Position numbers and translations under genes: made by a program. The notes below the pieces were generated by a model. The model had not been told where the DNA came from. It searched no databases and saw only the letters and a program-made list of their open reading frames with translations. A stretch of 64,000 nt of DNA from Phoma sp. XZ068. Taxonomy: Eukaryota; Ascomycota; Dothideomycetes; Pleosporales; Didymellaceae. Shown here one piece after another: positions 10,856 to 22,817 of the stretch (the stretch's first letter is position 1; each line of letters starts with the position of its first letter). The DNA lies in the NCBI GenBank assembly GCA_004835665.1, contig RBKR01000020.1, positions 434,001 through 498,000 of the forward strand, in the 5' to 3' direction.

Positions 10856-13158
10856 TTAATTACCCTTATTACCCCTCTTACCACCCCTCTTCTTCCTATC
10901 AATATGACCCTGCAGCGTCTTCTTCACATCGCCCAGACTCCTCTTATTCTTACTCTTGGCCTTACCTAGCGTCATGAGGAAATTCTTCTTGCGCGACTTC
11001 TCCTTGTTCGTCGTGCTCTTGCCCTCGCTCTCCTTCTTGGCCTTGCGCTTCGCCGTCGTGCTCTGGTGGTTCGTCTCGCGGTCGGCCTTGGCCATGGCAA
11101 TCTTCTCTTCCTTGGTGTTTTTCTTGCCGAGCCAGGCGGCGGCTTCGATTGTTTCGGCGGTGATGGCTTCGTCGGCGTGGCGGGCGGCGAGCATGGCGGC
11201 GCGCTTGTGGCTGGGGAGGTGGGCGTTGACGGCGGTGGATTCTTGGAGGGCTTTGAGTTGTTTGAGGTCGGCTGGGGTGAGGATGGTGGTGGTGAGGAGC
11301 TTGGAGATTTGGGCTTGTTTGGCGGCGGCGGCGGCTTCGGGGTCGGCAGGTGTATCTTCCTTTGCGGCGGCCGCAGCGGTGTCGAGTTTTGCTTTCTTGG
11401 CCTTGGGCTTGTCTTTGTCCTCGTCTTCGCTGTCGCTGATGTTGATATCTTCGCCATCGCTCTCGACGTTGATCCAGCCTTCCTCGTCGCTGTCGCTGTC
11501 GCTTTCGAGCTCCCATTTCTTCCAGTCCTCGGCCTCGTCGAGCTGCGAGTCGCCGTCTGTGCCGTCGGGGTCGAGGCCAGCTGCGATGCGCTTCTTGCGG
11601 CGCTCGTCTTCTTTCCAGGCCTCGAGGAGCTCGATGCCTTCGATGCCGCCGGCGGCTTCTTCGCCGTAACGTTGCTCTTTGATGGTGCCTGCGCGGATGC
11701 CCAGACTGGCGTCCTTGCCGCGGTCGCGCTTGTGCAGGAGTTCGGCGCCGACTTCACGGTAGAGAGAGAGGAGACCCTTGGCGGCCATCATGACGCCCTT
11801 GTCCTTGGATTTGCGGTACTGGGAGCGTTAGCCGATTAAGTATGAATAGAGAGGGCAAGGAAACGTACCATGACTAGATCCTGTAGCAATGTGTCGGTCA
11901 TTGCGAGGGGCTGACGAACGCAAATCTCACGGATAGCGTTCAAACCTGCAGCTGCGACTTCTGAGGCCGAGGCTTCAGAGACGAACTCGTTGGCGATCTT
12001 CTGGACAAGCGGCTCGAGAACATCGGGTGGGACGTAGTTGTGCGTCGCCTGGGCGAGACAGGCGAGATAGCTTGTTACGGAAGCTTGTCGCGGTGTGAGA
12101 TGTTTGAGGAAGTATGAGTAGAGAGACAAGACTGTGAGCTTGTGCAGACCGACAAGACGCGAGACCAGCTGCAGGACAAGGATTTTTGTCTCGAGCTGGT
12201 GCTTTGTCTTTGTGTTCTGCACGTGCTTGGAGAAGAGGTTCTCAGCGAAGCCCTGGGGGTCGTGCAGAAGGTGGAGAGCAGAGAAGTTGAGAGGGTGGGG
12301 TGCGTTCTTCTTCTTCTCCTTCTTCTTGACCGTGGCAGCAGCCTTCTTGAGATCACGGCTCTTCTTCTTTGTCTTCTTGTTGATGCCAGCCTGATGCCTC
12401 AGCTTGGCGATGTCAATGTTTTCCTCGTCGCTGCTGTCGTCGGCGGCCTCCTCACGCTCCTTGTCGCCACCGAGGAAGAAGCGCACTCCTCCAGCGACCA
12501 CCTTCTCGTTCTCGCTCAGAGCTGCCAGGCGCATGACCTCGACAGCGCGGGCATCGGTCCATATTTGTTTCTTCCACAGCTCTCGTGTGATCTTGACCGC
12601 CCAGATGCCCTTTGGCGATTCCTTGTCGGATTCGAGCAAGTTGTAGAGCACGGTCTGTATTGTGCGGTTGAGCTTGTGGTTTGTGGTCTTGACGTTGGAA
12701 GAGCGCAGGTCGGACAGGATCTTGGTGAAGAGAAGCTGGCGCAGAGATTTGCTAGGTGTAGCAATGAGCACGGGGAAGAGAGTGTTGAGAAGGGCCACAG
12801 AGTCGATAACGTCCTTGTTGCGCAGCAGACACAGACTGCCTACGATCTTGTCCCGCAGCTCGTACTCGAGGACTTCGTGGTGCTGCAGGAGGATCTGCTG
12901 GAGGTCCTCCGGGAACTGTGCGGTGAGGTCGGGGTACAGATCGGCGACGTGGGACACGAATTCGATGAGATCCTTCAGGTCCGCCAGTCCAGTGCCCTGG
13001 GTGGAGGGACTCTGCAGGAAGAGATCGCGCAGCGTCTCGTACTGCTGCCACTGGTTGTTGAAGTCGTCGCGGTAACTCTGCGGGTCGCGCTTGATCTTGA
13101 AGCGGAGCGCGGCATGGTCCGCCTCAATCTTTTCGAGAGCGCCAACCTTGCGCTTCAT
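10856..13158 (-). CDS. SDA1: SDA1 family 60S ribosome biogenesis protein
   Basis: Two exons (13158-11869 and 11818-10856) flank a 50-bp intron (11819-11868; GTACGT...CTAAC...CCCAG) in phase 0, giving 750 aa, close to the yeast protein. The start at 13158 (MKRKVGALEKIEAD) fits family N-termini; an in-frame frame extends upstream to 13257 but looks untranslated. Recognisable parts are the N-terminal helical-repeat region with IKRDPQSYRDDF, a Lys-rich stretch near 290-320, LNFSALHLLHDPQGFAENLF, the junction YRKSKDKGVMMAAKGLLSLYREV, an acidic segment (WKKWELESDSDSDEEGW) and a very basic C-terminus (DRKKRGGKRGN). SDA1 acts in nucleolar pre-60S maturation and export, and yeast mutants also show actin and cell-cycle defects. 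The gene is transcribed divergently from RSE1 across 312 bp. Confidence 0.95.
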
Positions 13159-13470
13159 TTTGCTGGATAGGGTGGGCTGTGGAGGTTGCCCGCAGCCTGC
13201 ACCGCACGACGGTCGCATCTCGAACTTTTTTTGTGGAGCGTCGGCCAAACCAACCACCGGCGAGGGAGCTTGGACCAGCAGCTTAAACTTGTCGAATTCT
13301 TTCTAGCCGTGCTATTGACAGCTCCATCCCACCACATCCCGTGTCCGCGCATTTCCTTTCCTGTATACGGCGTCATTCGTGTTCAATCGCATCTGGACGG
13401 CAGTATACACGCGCTTTCCGCACATCGACGCGTCGCGTAGTGCCTGGGCCAGCGCCCGCATCCGCCCATC
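13159..13470. promoter_or_regulatory. Shared promoter region of SDA1 (-) and RSE1 (+)
   Basis: These 312 bases separate two divergent start codons and must hold both promoters and 5' leaders. I see no strong TATA box. The arrangement suggests co-regulation of two growth-related genes, which is inference. Confidence 0.55.
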
Positions 13471-16400
13471 ATGACCACCTTCTCCTCCATGTCCCTGTAC
13501 GCGCTGACGGTCAAGCAACCGTCGGCGACCCAGGACGCCATCTCGGGCGACTTCCTCGGCAACGGCAAGCAGCAGATCCTCACAGCCAACGGCTCGCGCC
13601 TGGCCATCCTCGAGGTCTCGCGGCGGCAGAAGGGCTTCCAGGAAGTCTACTCGCAGGACGTCTTTGGCATCGTCCGTCGCATCGCCAAATTCCGCGTCGC
13701 CGGCGGCACAAAGGGTATGTCAGTCCTTCTCTACGCTATAAGCCAGTTAGTGATTTTCGAAAGCAGCCCCCCGAGCCCGTGGCGGACTGGACTATGAAGA
13801 CATCTGAGAACCCAGGCTGACGAAACAGACCACATTGTCATAACCACCGACTCGGGACGCCTAGTCACCTACGAGTACGTGCCCGACGAGCACACCTTCA
13901 AGACGGTCCACTTCGAGACGTACGGCAAGTCTGGAATACGACGTGTCGTGCCCGGCGAGTACCTGGCGGCCGACCCGAAAGGGCGCGCCATCATGGTCGC
14001 CTCGACGGAGAAGAACAAGCTCGTCTACATCCTCACCCGCAGCGGCCAGACCGACATTGCCATATCCTCGCCTCTCGAAGCACACAAGCCGCAGACGCTG
14101 GTCTTCTGTCTCATTGGCCTGGACGTTGGATACGACAACCCCATGTTCGCTACATTGGAGATTGATTACTCGGCATCCGAGGCCGATCCCACGGGCGAGG
14201 CGTACGACGAGATCAAGAAAGAGCTGGTCTACTACGAGCTCGACCTTGGTCTGAACCACATCGTGCGCAAGTGGGCAGAGCCTGTAGACCGCACTGCAAA
14301 CACCCTGTTCCGCGTCCCAGGAGGTCCCAACGCCCCGAGTGGAGTCCTCGTCTGTGGAGAAGACAGCATCACATACCGCCGCATCTTCAACAACAAGTCG
14401 AGTGTGCACCGTTTAGCTATTCCCCGCCGCGAAGGAGCCACAGAAGATCCGAGCCGCAAGCGGACCATCGTTGCCGGTACACTGTACTCGCTCAAAGGCG
14501 GTGACTTCTTCTACCTGCTTCAAACCGACGACGGCGACCTGTTCAAGCTTACTGTGGAGGCTACCGACGCCGCTGTGGACAAGATCAAGATCAAGTACTT
14601 TGACACGATTCCAGTCGCGACGAGCATCTGCATTCTGAGGGCAGGTTTCGTGTACGCTGCCTGCGAATCTGGCGACAGGATCCTGTACGAACTCGAGTCG
14701 TTGGGAGAAGAGACGGATGACCCTCTTTTTGACAGCAGTCAATTCCCATCAGACCCGACCGCCGCCTTCGCACCTCCGTTTTTCAAGCCACGAGCTCTGA
14801 CGAACTTGACTCCTGTCGAGACCATCCCCAGCTTGAACCCGATCATGGGTATGGAGGTCGCAAACCCTGCACTTGAAGATGCGCCCCAGATCTACACCAT
14901 CAACGGCTCTGGTGGACGCAGCACATTCCGCACCACAAGGAACGCTTTGGAAGTACTCGATCTCATCGAGTCGCCACTCCCCCAGAACGCGTCCGATGTG
15001 TGGACAACCAAGCTAACATCAGAGGATGAGCACGACACACTCATCGTCATGTGTCTGCACAGCCGAACGCTCGTCCTGAAGATCGGTGACGATGTCGAGG
15101 AAGCAGCGAACACCGGCTTCCTGCCTGATACCAACACGCTTGGTGTCCAGCAGTTTGGAGAAGACTGCATTATCCAGATTCACCCCAAAGGTATCCGTCA
15201 CATCCAGGGCATCTCGTTCCCCGACGACGATGCGAACGCCACACATGCTAGCTTAACGGACTGGCAACCACCGGCACACAGGACCATCGTCGCATGCGCC
15301 ACCAACAACCGTCAAGTCGCTATTGCGCTTAGCTCGGGTCAGATCCTCTACTTTGAGTGCGACTCTGACGGTTCCCTTGCCATGGCCGAGGAAGAGATTG
15401 CCCTGGACAGCACCATCAACTGTCTGACCATGCCTGATGTGCCCGAGGGTAGCGTGCGAGCATTTTTCATGGCAGTTGGCTGCAGCGACCAGACTGTGAG
15501 AATTTTCAATCTGAGTCCTGATATGGAAGGCAACATTCTGCGAAGCATCTCCGTCCAGGCTCTCACATCACCACCTAGTGACCTCACAATCAACATGATG
15601 TCCGACAAATCTCCACGAGGCTACAGCCAGTACCTCCACATCGGTCTGCGAAGTGGAGTGTACATTCGATCTGTCCTTGACGAGATGACTGGCGACATTG
15701 GAGACACTCGACGCCGCTTCCTTGGCCCAGAGCCTATCAAGTTCGCCAAGGTGACTGTTGCTGATGAGCCTGCCATCATTGCCATGACCTCGCGGCCGTG
15801 GCTGGGCTACACTCACCCGCGGACTGGCGTTCTGCAGTTGACGCCTTTGAACTACATCCCATTCAAGTCAGCGTGGAATTTCGAGGGCACACAGTTCAAG
15901 GGCATCATCTGTGTGAGCGCCGCTGAACTACGGTACGTACCTTCCCTTCCCATTTCTGCCTGCAGTGATGATACTTGTACCCCTTAACAACCGTGTGGGC
16001 CAAAACTTTAATTCCAATTGTTCCTACTGAAACGCAGTCTGATTACTCTTGATACTTGAAGTCAATCTAAGATCCTGGCTGACTCTCAACAGAATCTTCA
16101 CCTTTAATGACTTGACGGACAACACGACTTACGAGACAATTCCTTTGAAGTACACACCCAGGAAGATGGTCGGGCACCACGACCAAGGTGTCTTTTATGT
16201 CATCCAAAGCGAGAACAACACCCTCAACGATGCCACACGACAGAACCTTATCCAGGAAGCGAAGGCCAAGAACGGGGCCACGACTGAGAACGGCACTGAT
16301 GGCGAGATGGATGTCGACGGAGAGGTTGCTGGCGATGAGCTTCCTGCAGTCGAATTCGGCTACCCCCGAGTCCAAGGTCGCTGGGCCTCCTGCATCCAGG

Positions 16401-17473
16401 TTGTTGACCCCGTGACCGAGAAGGCGGTCACTCACACAGTAGACCTGCCTTCAAACCAATCGCTGGTCAGCGCAGCCTTGGTCTACTTTGACAGCCGTGG
16501 CGAGGATGCCTTCCTTGCCGTCGGTACTGCAAAGGACCTGACCTTTGCGCCTTACAAGTTCTCTGGCGCCTCGATACAGATCTACAAGATCTCTCCGACA
16601 GGTCGCGAGCTTGAATTATTCCACGAGACTGATGTGAACGAGCCGCCGCTGGCGTTGCTCGCGTTCAAGGGCAAGCTTATCGCTGGTGTTGGGCGAAACC
16701 TTTGCCTGTACGACTGCGGTATGCGCTCGCTGCTGCGAAAGGCACAGGCGTCGAACTGCGTCAGCACCCGCGTTACCGACATCAAGACCCAGGGTAGCCG
16801 GTTGGTGGTCTCGGATCAAGTCGAGTCTGTCACCTACGTTGTCCACAAGGACCAAGTCCACCCCAACCGACTGATCCCGTTTGTCGACGATACCGTCTCG
16901 AGGCACACAACCGCCACCGAGATGCTCGACTACGACACCACTGTCGGCGGCGACAAGTTCGGCAACATCTGGCTCGTGCGCTGCCCGCAGAAGGTATCTG
17001 AAGGCTCCGACGAATCGCCCGACGGCTCCGACCTGCTCGTCGACAAGAGCTACCTCGGCGGCACCGCGAACCGCCTGGACCTCGTCACCCACTACTTCGC
17101 CAACGACATCCCCATCTCCATCCAAAAAACCATCCTCCTCTCCGGCGGCGAACGCATCATCTTCTGGGCGGGTCTCCAAGGCACGCTCGGCGCCCTCATC
17201 CCCTTCACCTCGCGCCGCCAGCACAAAATGTTCCAGCAGCTCGAACTGCAGCTGCGCTCCGACGACCAGCCGCTATCTGGCCGCGACCACCTTGCCTACC
17301 GCAGCTACTTTGCGCCCGTCAAGAGCACCATTGACGGCGACCTGATTGAGCGGTTTTTGGTGCTGTCGCGCGACAAGCGCGAGAGCATTGCTGCGCAGTT
17401 GACAGGTGCGGAGTGGACGCCTGGCATGATTGATGAGGCGATTTGGAATATGAGAGGTCTGTATGCTTTTTAG
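13471..17473 (+). CDS. RSE1: Pre-mRNA splicing factor RSE1 (SF3b subunit 3 / SAP130)
   Basis: Three exons (13471-13714, 13829-15932, 16093-17473) are joined over introns of 114 and 160 bp, with frame kept at both junctions (GTATGT...ACAG; GTACGT...ACAG). The product is 1242 aa, close to human SF3B3. Family landmarks are present: LYALTVKQPSA at the N-terminus, RLVTYEYVPDEHTF, the MMS1_N-type propeller in the first two thirds, VSAAELRIFTFNDL spanning intron 2, YTPRKMVGH, and the CPSF_A-type C-terminal region with GNIWLVRCPQ and the end of the third propeller (RDHLAYRSYFAP). The protein is a scaffold of SF3b in the U2 snRNP, where it contacts the branch-site recognition subunits in the nucleus. 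Both introns are longer than most in this window. Confidence 0.96.
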
Positions 17474-17693
17474 GTGGATGTTGTGGTGGGAAGCAAGTAG
17501 TGAAGTTGAGATAGTGTGGTCGCTTGGCCTTTGATACCCAATACAGACATGATTGATCATGATTTCTTGCTGTGAATGAACGTGTGCAGTGCAGTTGTTT
17601 CATGAGGAGAAATCTGGGTATTCGCTATCCAAAGAACTGTATATATGTATGTATGCTATGCATGCCATTGAGGAAAAACAGTATATTCACCCG

Positions 17694-20212
17694 CTAAGCA
17701 ATCTCCCCCTCGTTACCACGCGCATCCTTCTCATTCTCACTCGCTTCACTCACACCCCCAGCTACATCCTGAGACGTACCTACAGCCCTCTCCTTGCCCT
17801 TCCCACTCCCCTCCTCCATGAAATCCTCCCCCAAACTCTCCGTTTGGTGGCGCTCCAACACAGGCTTCTCCTTCTCCTTCTCCTTTTCTTTCTCCTTCTC
17901 CCCCACACTAGCACCCTCCGCCTCCGTCTGCACTTCCTCCGTCCTCCTCCTCCTCTCCTCCTCCTCCAACCGCTCACGCTCCTCACTAGCAGCAACACGC
18001 TCAAGCCTCTCCCTCTCCTCCTGCGCATGAACCATACGCTCGCCAATGCCCGGCCACAAACTAGCAATAAAGAGAGCGACACCGCGTTCAAGCGTACGCA
18101 GAGTATCCCGCGCAAAGGGGAACTGTATCTGGCGCTGGCGCTGTTGAAGGAGGAGCCGACGAGCCGTTTCTTCGGGCGTGGGATTGCGTCTCCCTTCTGC
18201 TCTTTGGTTCTCGTTCTGCGCTTGGTGTCCCGCCTGAGCTTGATTCTGATTCTGATTCTGATTCTGATCCGGGCGGTGGGCAAGACGTTCAGCTCCTGGC
18301 AAAAGGGCTTCAAAATGCCGACGTAGGACGTCGAATTGTCGTTCGAATACGCCGAGTTGGACTACGTACACGATTATAGCGATACTGCCCAGCATTAGTG
18401 GGCGGTACCATCCACCTCCCCCGGCGAAGATGTAGACGAAGCATGCGAGTTTGAAGATGAGCCAGAGGTGGCCTGCGACGTTGACTACGCGGTCGGGGTC
18501 AGCGGGCGCGTTCGCGTTCGCGTCGGCGGGTGCAGGGGCTGCGGCTGCGGGATCTGCAGCGCGCTCGGCGCGGTTTTGGATAATGTTTTGGATTACGCGG
18601 TGGGCGGCTGCAGCGTCGTTAAGAGCCCAGGGTGCGGGCTGCAAGTTGTTAAGCTGCTGGGCAGCTGTAGGTTGAGCGGTGCCCAGTAGGTTGTGCGAGC
18701 TTTGGGCGATGTGTTGGCCGAGGGTGGCGATGAGGTGTCGGTTGTGGTTGAATTGGTCGAGGAAGGACTGAGGAGACAGGGTTGAGGTGAATGGGGCGGT
18801 GGTGTAGGTTCCGGCCTGGTCGAAGAGGACGCCGACGGGGCCTTGGGGGCTGGAGAGGAGGAATAGTTCTTGAGGGGCGTCGGAGGGTAGAGTCCGCGTT
18901 GCAGCTGCTGTTGCGAGTAAGGGGTCAGATGTGGCGGCTCCGGGCGAGGTCGAGCCAGCTTCTTGTGCGTCCAACACCCTGCTGAACTCGTTCGCCTGTC
19001 GCCTGACTTCACCAGCGGCCTGACGCAATGCAATCACATCCGCATTCAATTGCATCGCGGGATCGGAAAGCCCGCTTTCGACCATGTTCAGGTTGTGGGT
19101 GATGGTGTGCAGGTGCTCGCGGACACGCTCGACGCGCCAACTAGGGACTGCCGTGGTTTGTTCAGACGAAGTGGGATCAGCGGCGAGCAACGTCCGAACA
19201 TTATCCACCTCGCGAGCGGCCTCGTGCAGGGTCCCGCGAAGCCTCGGCAGAAGCCAGCTCAGCGGTACATTCACACCCCCAGGTGGAGGCGAGCCAAACG
19301 GACGCGGTGGAATGGCAAAGGCGATTGGACGGGGCGCAGGGCGAGGCATGGTCGGCTGTCCAGGGCGCAGAGGCACGGTGGCAGTAAAGTCGTTGTAGGT
19401 GACAGACCAGCGGGCGCCATTCGGGCCAATTCCCTCCTGCCGCACTGTTCGGCCGTTTGGTGCTGGCATGCCGCGGTATCCAGGTGGAAGGGCGCCCGGG
19501 GGTGCTGGAGCTCCCTCTACCGGCGGGGCAGCACCGTCTGCTGTCTGTGCTGGCGTCCCTGGAGCCGGCGAGGGAATGGGAGCGCCTCGCTGGCCGAGTG
19601 CTTGGGCAATCTGCTGCTGCATCTGCGGTGGCAGCGGCATGGCGCCCATGGGCCCCAGCGGGTTGAGGGGCTGCTGCACATGGTGGTGATGGTGGGCATG
19701 CGGGTGGTGTGCATGGTGGTGGTGCGGCGCAGGTGGTGGCTGCGAGCTGGGTCGCGGCTGTGGTATTGTGCGGAAGGGGTTCGTCTGGAGGGGAGGGCTC
19801 GCTGGCACAGGGTTGGCGGCACGGAAGGGGTTCGGCGGGGCAGTCGCTGTGCGTGGGACGGGCGATGAGGTCGAGGGCAGTTCTCGCAGGACCAGATGCA
19901 GGCTTTGGTCTTTGGACTCACGGATCTGCTCCATTAGCTTCGACACGCTCGACATGTGAGGGTGGGTTGACTACACACATTCTCCGCGCCAAACAGCGTC
20001 TCCAGCGTGTCGGCGTCATTCGCTACGACCTTGCCCCGGTAGATCAGGCGCATGCGCTCGGGTCCTGGGTTGGAGGGCACGGCAGCTTGGATCTTGCGCC
20101 GCAGCTCGCTGACGGTCGTCGATGCGGGGAGGTCCTGCAGGTGGATGCCGCCCTCGACCTCGCTGGACGGCGAGAGCACCTTGAGGTTGATCGTCACCGT
20201 GTCTGCCGCCAT
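17694..20212 (-). CDS. HERP/Usa1-like ER membrane ubiquitin-like-domain protein
   Basis: Exons 20212-19979 and 19925-17694 flank a 53-bp intron (GTGTGT...GCTAATGGAGCAG), giving 821 aa. The junction restores AEN-IRESKDQSLHLVLREL, the end of an N-terminal ubiquitin-like domain (residues 1-about 95; INLKVLSPSSEVEGG, RMRLIYRGKV). Then follow a long Pro-rich linker with a His-rich block (about 140-165), a central region with helices, and a hydrophobic hairpin at about 560-606 (HLWLIFKLACFVYIF and LMLGSIAIIVYVVQLGVF). The latter resembles the membrane segment of HERPUD1 and yeast Usa1. A cytosolic charged tail contains Asn-Gln and Glu-Lys repeats. By homology it scaffolds the HRD1 ubiquitin ligase in ER-associated degradation. 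It is divergent from PSD1. Confidence 0.8.
18242..18268 (-). repeat. Hexanucleotide microsatellite (GATTCT)n
   Basis: Four and a half perfect GATTCT units on the plus strand encode an Asn-Gln repeat in the tail of the HERP-like protein. It keeps frame because the unit is six bases. Confidence 0.85.
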
Positions 20213-20615
20213 GGTGGACTGCTACGCGGGCAGGTGGAGGGAGGTGGTCGGAGTGGGCGTGCGGGCGTGTTGTATACGTTGCGTTAATAGGCCGATGGTC
20301 AGCGCCGTCATGCCATTTCCGAGAGAGCCGTCCAAGTGAAGCCAGACACCCAAGCTCGGTGAATTGTCTCGCCAAAACAAACACAACTCTTCCCGACTCG
20401 ACGTGCTCGCCCTTGACACGTAGCTCTCGTCGAGGGAGCGCGAGGTCCGCGAGGTGACGGCTCCTCCGAGGCCTCGCCGCTGCCGCCGCGACGTCATTGG
20501 CCGAGAAATCATGGCTTCCCACACGACGCCCGCGCGTCATCCACGCCCGCCATCCGCCCGAGAGGCCTCACCGTCAAGAGCGGCTCCGTGACGCTGCACC
20601 GTCGATGAAGTAGAC
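20213..20615. promoter_or_regulatory. Shared promoter region of the HERP-like gene (-) and PSD1 (+)
   Basis: These 403 GC-rich bases lie between divergent ATG codons and have no gene of their own. No clear TATA box is seen. Confidence 0.5.
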
Positions 20616-22253
20616 ATGGCCTCGACTTGCCCCCGCCAGCTCCTGCGCGCCTCGACCCGGCGACGGGCAGCCTTCCCGCCCGGCACCCGCCACTTCTCCT
20701 CGTCGCGCCCGCACTGCGACCAGCACCACCGCAAGGACTCGTTCCGCTCGCGGCTGGGCGCAGCGCTGGGCCAGACCAAGATCAAGTGGGAGCCCATCCC
20801 CATTGCCCTCGGCGTCGGCTTCCTGGGCGCCTTCCAGCTGTACCGCATCCAGCGCCGCGACAAGCACACGCAGGCCGAGCAGGACCGCGGCGAGGACGTC
20901 GACCAGCAGGGCCGCCCCAAGAAGCGCGAGCGCATACGCCCGAGCGGGCCATGGACCGTCCAGGTCATGTCGACCCTGCCGCTCAAGGCCCTGTCGCGCC
21001 TGTGGGGCCGATTCAATGAAATCGACATCCCCTACTACTTCCGCGTGCCGGGCTTCAAGCTGTACTCGTTCATCTTTGGCGTCAAGTGAGTTAAACATGC
21101 ATGGTTCATATGCAATTGCTGACCCCCCAGCCTCAATGAGGTCGCTGAACCCGACCTGCACGTCTACCCCAACCTCGCCGCCTTCTTCTACCGCAGACTC
21201 AAGCCCGGCGCCCGCCCACTCGACCCCAACCACAACGCCGTCCTCTCCCCGGCCGACGGCAAGATCATCCAGTTCGGCACCATCGAGCATGGCGAAGTCG
21301 AGCAGGTCAAGGGCGTGACGTACAGCCTCGACGCCCTCCTCGGCTCCAGCCGTCCCTCCAAGCCCGAGCACAACGTAGCCAACTCCCAGGTCCGCCGCGG
21401 CGAACACATCAAGACGCCCAAAGACCAGGAAGACGTCGTCCGCGCCGACGAAGAGTTCGCCAACGTCAACGGCATCTCCTACACCCTGCCCAACCTCTTC
21501 TCCGGCCCCTGGCCCAAAGACGGCAAGCCCGCAGAAATGCCCACCGACCAATCCACCCACTCCACCCCCTCCTCCGAAGCCGAAGTCCGCGCCGACCTCG
21601 CCCTCTCCGAGTCCTCTCTCCCCTGGTGGGCCCCGGCCTCCCAAAAGACCCCCACCGCCCTCTACTACTGCGTCATCTACCTCGCCCCGGGCGACTACCA
21701 CCGCTTCCACTCGCCCGTCTCCTGGGTCGTCGAATCCCGCCGCCACTTCGCCGGCGAACTCTACAGCGTATCCCCCTACCTCCAACGCACCATGCCAGGC
21801 CTCTTCACCCTAAACGAACGCGTCGTCCTCCTCGGCCGCTGGCGCTGGGGCTTCTTCTCATACACCCCCGTTGGCGCCACCAACGTCGGCTCCATCAAAA
21901 TCAACTTTGACCGCGAATTGCGCACAAACAGTCTTACTACCGACACCGCGGCTGATCGCGCCGCCGAGCAGGCGAAGAAGCGCGGGGAACCGTATTCCGG
22001 GTTCGCCGAGGCGTCGTATCGAGGTGCGAGTCAGGTGTTGGGAGGGCATTCGTTGAAGCGCGGGGAGGAGATGGGCGGGTTCCAGCTGGGAAGCACGATT
22101 GTGTTGGTCTTTGAGGCGCCGAAGGGGGTGAGGCCTAGTTTGGATGAGGGGTACAAGGGCGTGCGGAATGGGGGGTTTGAATGGTTTGTTGAGCAGGGGA
22201 AGAAGGTTAGGGTTGGGGAGGCGTTGGGGGTGGTGCATGAGGTTAAGCATTGA
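20616..22253 (+). CDS. PSD1: Mitochondrial phosphatidylserine decarboxylase proenzyme
   Basis: Exons 20616-21085 and 21131-22253 flank a 45-bp intron (GTGAGT...CCCCAG) and give 530 aa. The N-terminus is Arg/Ser-rich without acids (a mitochondrial presequence) and is followed by one membrane segment (IPIALGVGFLGAFQLY, about 60-76), matching the inner-membrane topology of yeast Psd1. Catalytic-domain motifs include VLSPADGKIIQFG, GDYHRFHSPVSW, RRHFAGELYSV, NERVVLLGRW and GATNVGSI. The LGST self-cleavage site lies near residue 478, where Ser becomes the pyruvoyl group and splits alpha and beta chains. The enzyme converts phosphatidylserine to phosphatidylethanolamine. An insert of about 60 residues between GVTYSLDALLG and SWWAP-like sequence (PSKPEHNVANSQ to TPSSEAEV) is polar and typical of filamentous fungi. 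Confidence 0.95.
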
Positions 22254-22640
22254 AAAAGGCGAGCGAGCGAGTCTTGTGAGCGGAGCGAGCCTTATGAGCG
22301 AAGCGAGCAGGTGACTAGGAAATGAGCAGGTGAGCGAGGTAAAGTATATGGACGAGATAAAGTAAAAGGAGAGTATCGCCATATGAAGCCGAGCGCTGTT
22401 CGATACCACTTCTTCGCTTATACTTGTTGTACGATACGATAGCATGTTTACCTGTACTGATCTTGTTAAAATATATATATATGATCATGACTTTAGAGTA
22501 TAGTCTTGTCTACCGAGTCTGTGATTATATTCAATAAATACATACCATCTTTTTCTGCGAGTTGTATGTTTAGTACTAAGTTAATTGTATTGATTTGATT
22601 ATAGGTGCTGGTGCTAGATTTGTCTTCTGCTGTGTACTAC

Positions 22641-22671
22641 AGCAGCTCATGCTAGCAGCTCATGCTAGCAG
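22641..22671. repeat. 13-bp tandem repeat, 2.4 copies
   Basis: AGCAGCTCATGCT occurs twice in direct succession and is followed by AGCAG. Confidence 0.85.
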
Positions 22672-22695
22672 GTCTTGCAGCGAGTCTTGCAGCGA
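22672..22695. repeat. 12-bp tandem repeat, 2 copies
   Basis: GTCTTGCAGCGA is repeated twice, directly after the 13-bp repeat. Confidence 0.8.
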
Positions 22696-22757
22696 TTCTT
22701 AACGAGACTGAGTTTCTCATGTGTTCTGCGGACGAGGAGCTACCGGATTAGGCACGG

Positions 22758-22817
22758 ACGAGTCTTCGAGTTTTGCTACGAGTCTTTGAGTTTTGCTACG
22801 AGTCTTTGAGTCTTGCT
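22758..22817. repeat. 20-bp minisatellite, 3 copies
   Basis: Three near-identical 20-base units, ACGAGTCTTYGAGTYTTGCT with one or two differences, follow each other without gaps. The unit shares GAGTCTT with the neighbouring 12-bp repeat. Confidence 0.85.

Noticed and set aside
10956..11839. Two long plus-strand frames (237 and 257 codons) opposite SDA1 exon 2
   Set aside because: They are mirror images of the Lys/Glu-rich SDA1 coding sequence and show only low-complexity Leu/Ser or Gly/Val composition.
12142..13170. 342-codon plus-strand frame opposite SDA1 exon 1
   Set aside because: It is antisense to a strongly supported conserved gene and has no domain of its own.
11836..13257. Upstream extension of SDA1 to 13257
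   Set aside because: The extra 33 residues lack similarity to family N-termini; MKRKVGALEKIEAD at 13158 fits better.
17589..18326. 245-codon plus-strand frame opposite the HERP-like tail
   Set aside because: Its Leu/Pro-rich product reflects the Glu/Lys/Arg-rich coding strand of the real gene.
20574..21785. 403-codon minus-strand frame opposite PSD1
   Set aside because: GC-rich codon use of PSD1 leaves the antisense frame open; the translation is a Gly/Val-rich by-product that crosses the PSD1 intron.
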